Below are positions 6,184 to 6,495 of a DNA stretch of 6,495 nt, piece after piece. The notes beneath the pieces were generated by a model. It saw only the letters and a list, made by a program, of their open reading frames with translations. It was not told the origin of the DNA and searched no databases. Positions within the stretch are counted from its first letter, which is position 1, and every line of letters begins with the position of its first letter. The translations under genes were made by a program, and so were the position numbers. This stretch comes from Anaerolineaceae bacterium UBA5404 (GTDB lineage: Bacteria > Chloroflexota > Anaerolineae > Anaerolineales > Anaerolineaceae), in the NCBI GenBank assembly GCA_002409625.1, contig DHNY01000003.1:1-6495 (forward strand), in the 5' to 3' direction.

Positions 6184-6495
6184 CTTTTTCTTTTAAGTGG
6201 ACCGGTGGGGACACCGGTCCGAGCAGGGTGGGTTGCGCGCTCACTCTTTCTTTTTTAAGTTGACCGGTGGGGACACCGGTCCGAGCAGGGTGGGCGTGCG
6301 CTCACTTTTTCTTTTAAGTGGACCGGTGGGGACACCGGTCCGAGCAGGGTGAATTGCGCGCTCACTTTTTCTTTTAAGTGGACCGCTGGGGACACCGGTC
6401 CGAGCAAGGTGGGTTGCGCGCTCACTTTTTCTTTTAAGCAGACCGCTGGGGACACCGGTCCGAGCAAGGTGAGTTGCGCGCTCACTTTTTCTTTT
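6174..6495 (+). repeat. Tandem array of about 60-bp units, each ending in a copy of the tRNA-Lys 3' end
   Basis: Five full units lie at 6184-6243, 6244-6304 (61 bp), 6305-6364, 6365-6424 and 6425-6484. An 11-base start of a sixth runs to the window edge. In order, a unit has a pyrimidine tract (CTTTTTCTTTT), AAGTG, a GC-rich inverted repeat (GGACCGGTG, loop GGGA, CACCGGTCC), a G-rich stretch (GAGCAGGGTGGGTT) and a copy of TGCGCGCTCA. These last 10 bases equal the 3' end of the tRNA-Lys gene (6174-6183). They recur at 6234, 6355, 6415 and 6475, and in diverged form near 6297. Units 1-3 share GGTG and CAGGG; units 4-5 share GCTG and CAAGG, so the array probably grew in steps. I do not recognise a known family. 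The closest parallel I know is the repeats downstream of E. coli tyrT. Confidence 0.93.
6226..6256 (+). terminator. Possible terminator at the unit junction (first of several copies)
   Basis: GTGGG (6228-6232) can pair with CTCAC (6240-6244) around TTGCGCG, directly followed by the T-rich CTTTCTTTTTT of the next unit. Weak G-U and A-U pairs can extend the stem by two or three bases. The equivalent sites at the other unit junctions keep the pairing as GTGGG, GTGA or GTGAG with CTCAC/TCAC. The stem is short and contains G-U pairs, so efficiency is uncertain. The array may act as serial weak terminators for the tRNA transcript. Confidence 0.35.

Noticed and set aside
6221..6240. T-box-like core (AGGGTGG followed by GCGCG) in the repeat units
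   Set aside because: It resembles the T-box AGGGTGG core, but the TGGN element is lost in units 3 and 5. No specifier stem is seen, and the site lies behind a tRNA rather than in front of a synthetase or amino-acid gene.
6174..6484. Integration site (att) copies left by a mobile element at the tRNA 3' end
   Set aside because: The shared segment is only 10 bases and no integrase is in the window. Regular 60-base spacing fits local duplication better, although an element beyond 6495 cannot be excluded.
6255..6485. Minus-strand open frame encoding a 20-residue repeat peptide
   Set aside because: It is a by-product of a repeat period divisible by three. The 61-base unit shifts the frame, there is no ribosome site, and the sequence is better explained as structured noncoding DNA.
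6184..6495. CRISPR array
   Set aside because: The whole 60-base unit is conserved; there are no diverse spacers between short repeats, and no cas genes are present.

Overview
The window looks like chromosomal DNA from a monoderm (Gram-positive-type) bacterium. The evidence is a surface protein with a C-terminal sortase signal followed directly by a sortase gene. The S9 peptidase and the moderate base composition remind me of Anaerolineae (Chloroflexota), but that is only an impression and a Firmicutes-type host is not excluded. I see no phage or insertion-sequence genes.

Layout. Positions 1-1674 (+) hold the 3' part of a large cell-wall-anchored adhesin made of CnaB-type domains, ending in a VPYTG sorting signal. 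After a strong hairpin, 1772-2719 (+) encodes a class B-like sortase with all three catalytic residues. A terminator at 2744-2771 closes this unit. Three genes read the other way. From upstream to downstream they are an S9 prolyl-oligopeptidase-family peptidase (5922-4024), a monoacylglycerol-lipase-like alpha/beta hydrolase (4024-3176) and a GNAT acetyltransferase (3158-2760). Start/stop overlap and a 17-base gap suggest one operon. A tRNA-Lys(UUU) gene with its own promoter lies at 6112-6183 (+).

The most unusual part is 6174-6495. Directly behind the tRNA is a tandem array of about 60-base units running off the window. Every unit ends with a copy of the last 10 bases of the tRNA gene (one copy diverged). 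Each also carries a GC-rich hairpin, and a second weaker hairpin followed by a pyrimidine-rich tract. This resembles the arrangement known downstream of E. coli tyrT, where repeat units also contain tRNA 3' ends, but I do not recognise the sequence.

How the genes work together: the sortase probably anchors the neighbouring adhesin to the cell wall. The reverse-strand operon looks like general peptide/lipid-ester hydrolysis plus an acetyltransferase of unknown substrate, with no evident link to the adhesin. The tRNA and its repeat array form an independent unit.
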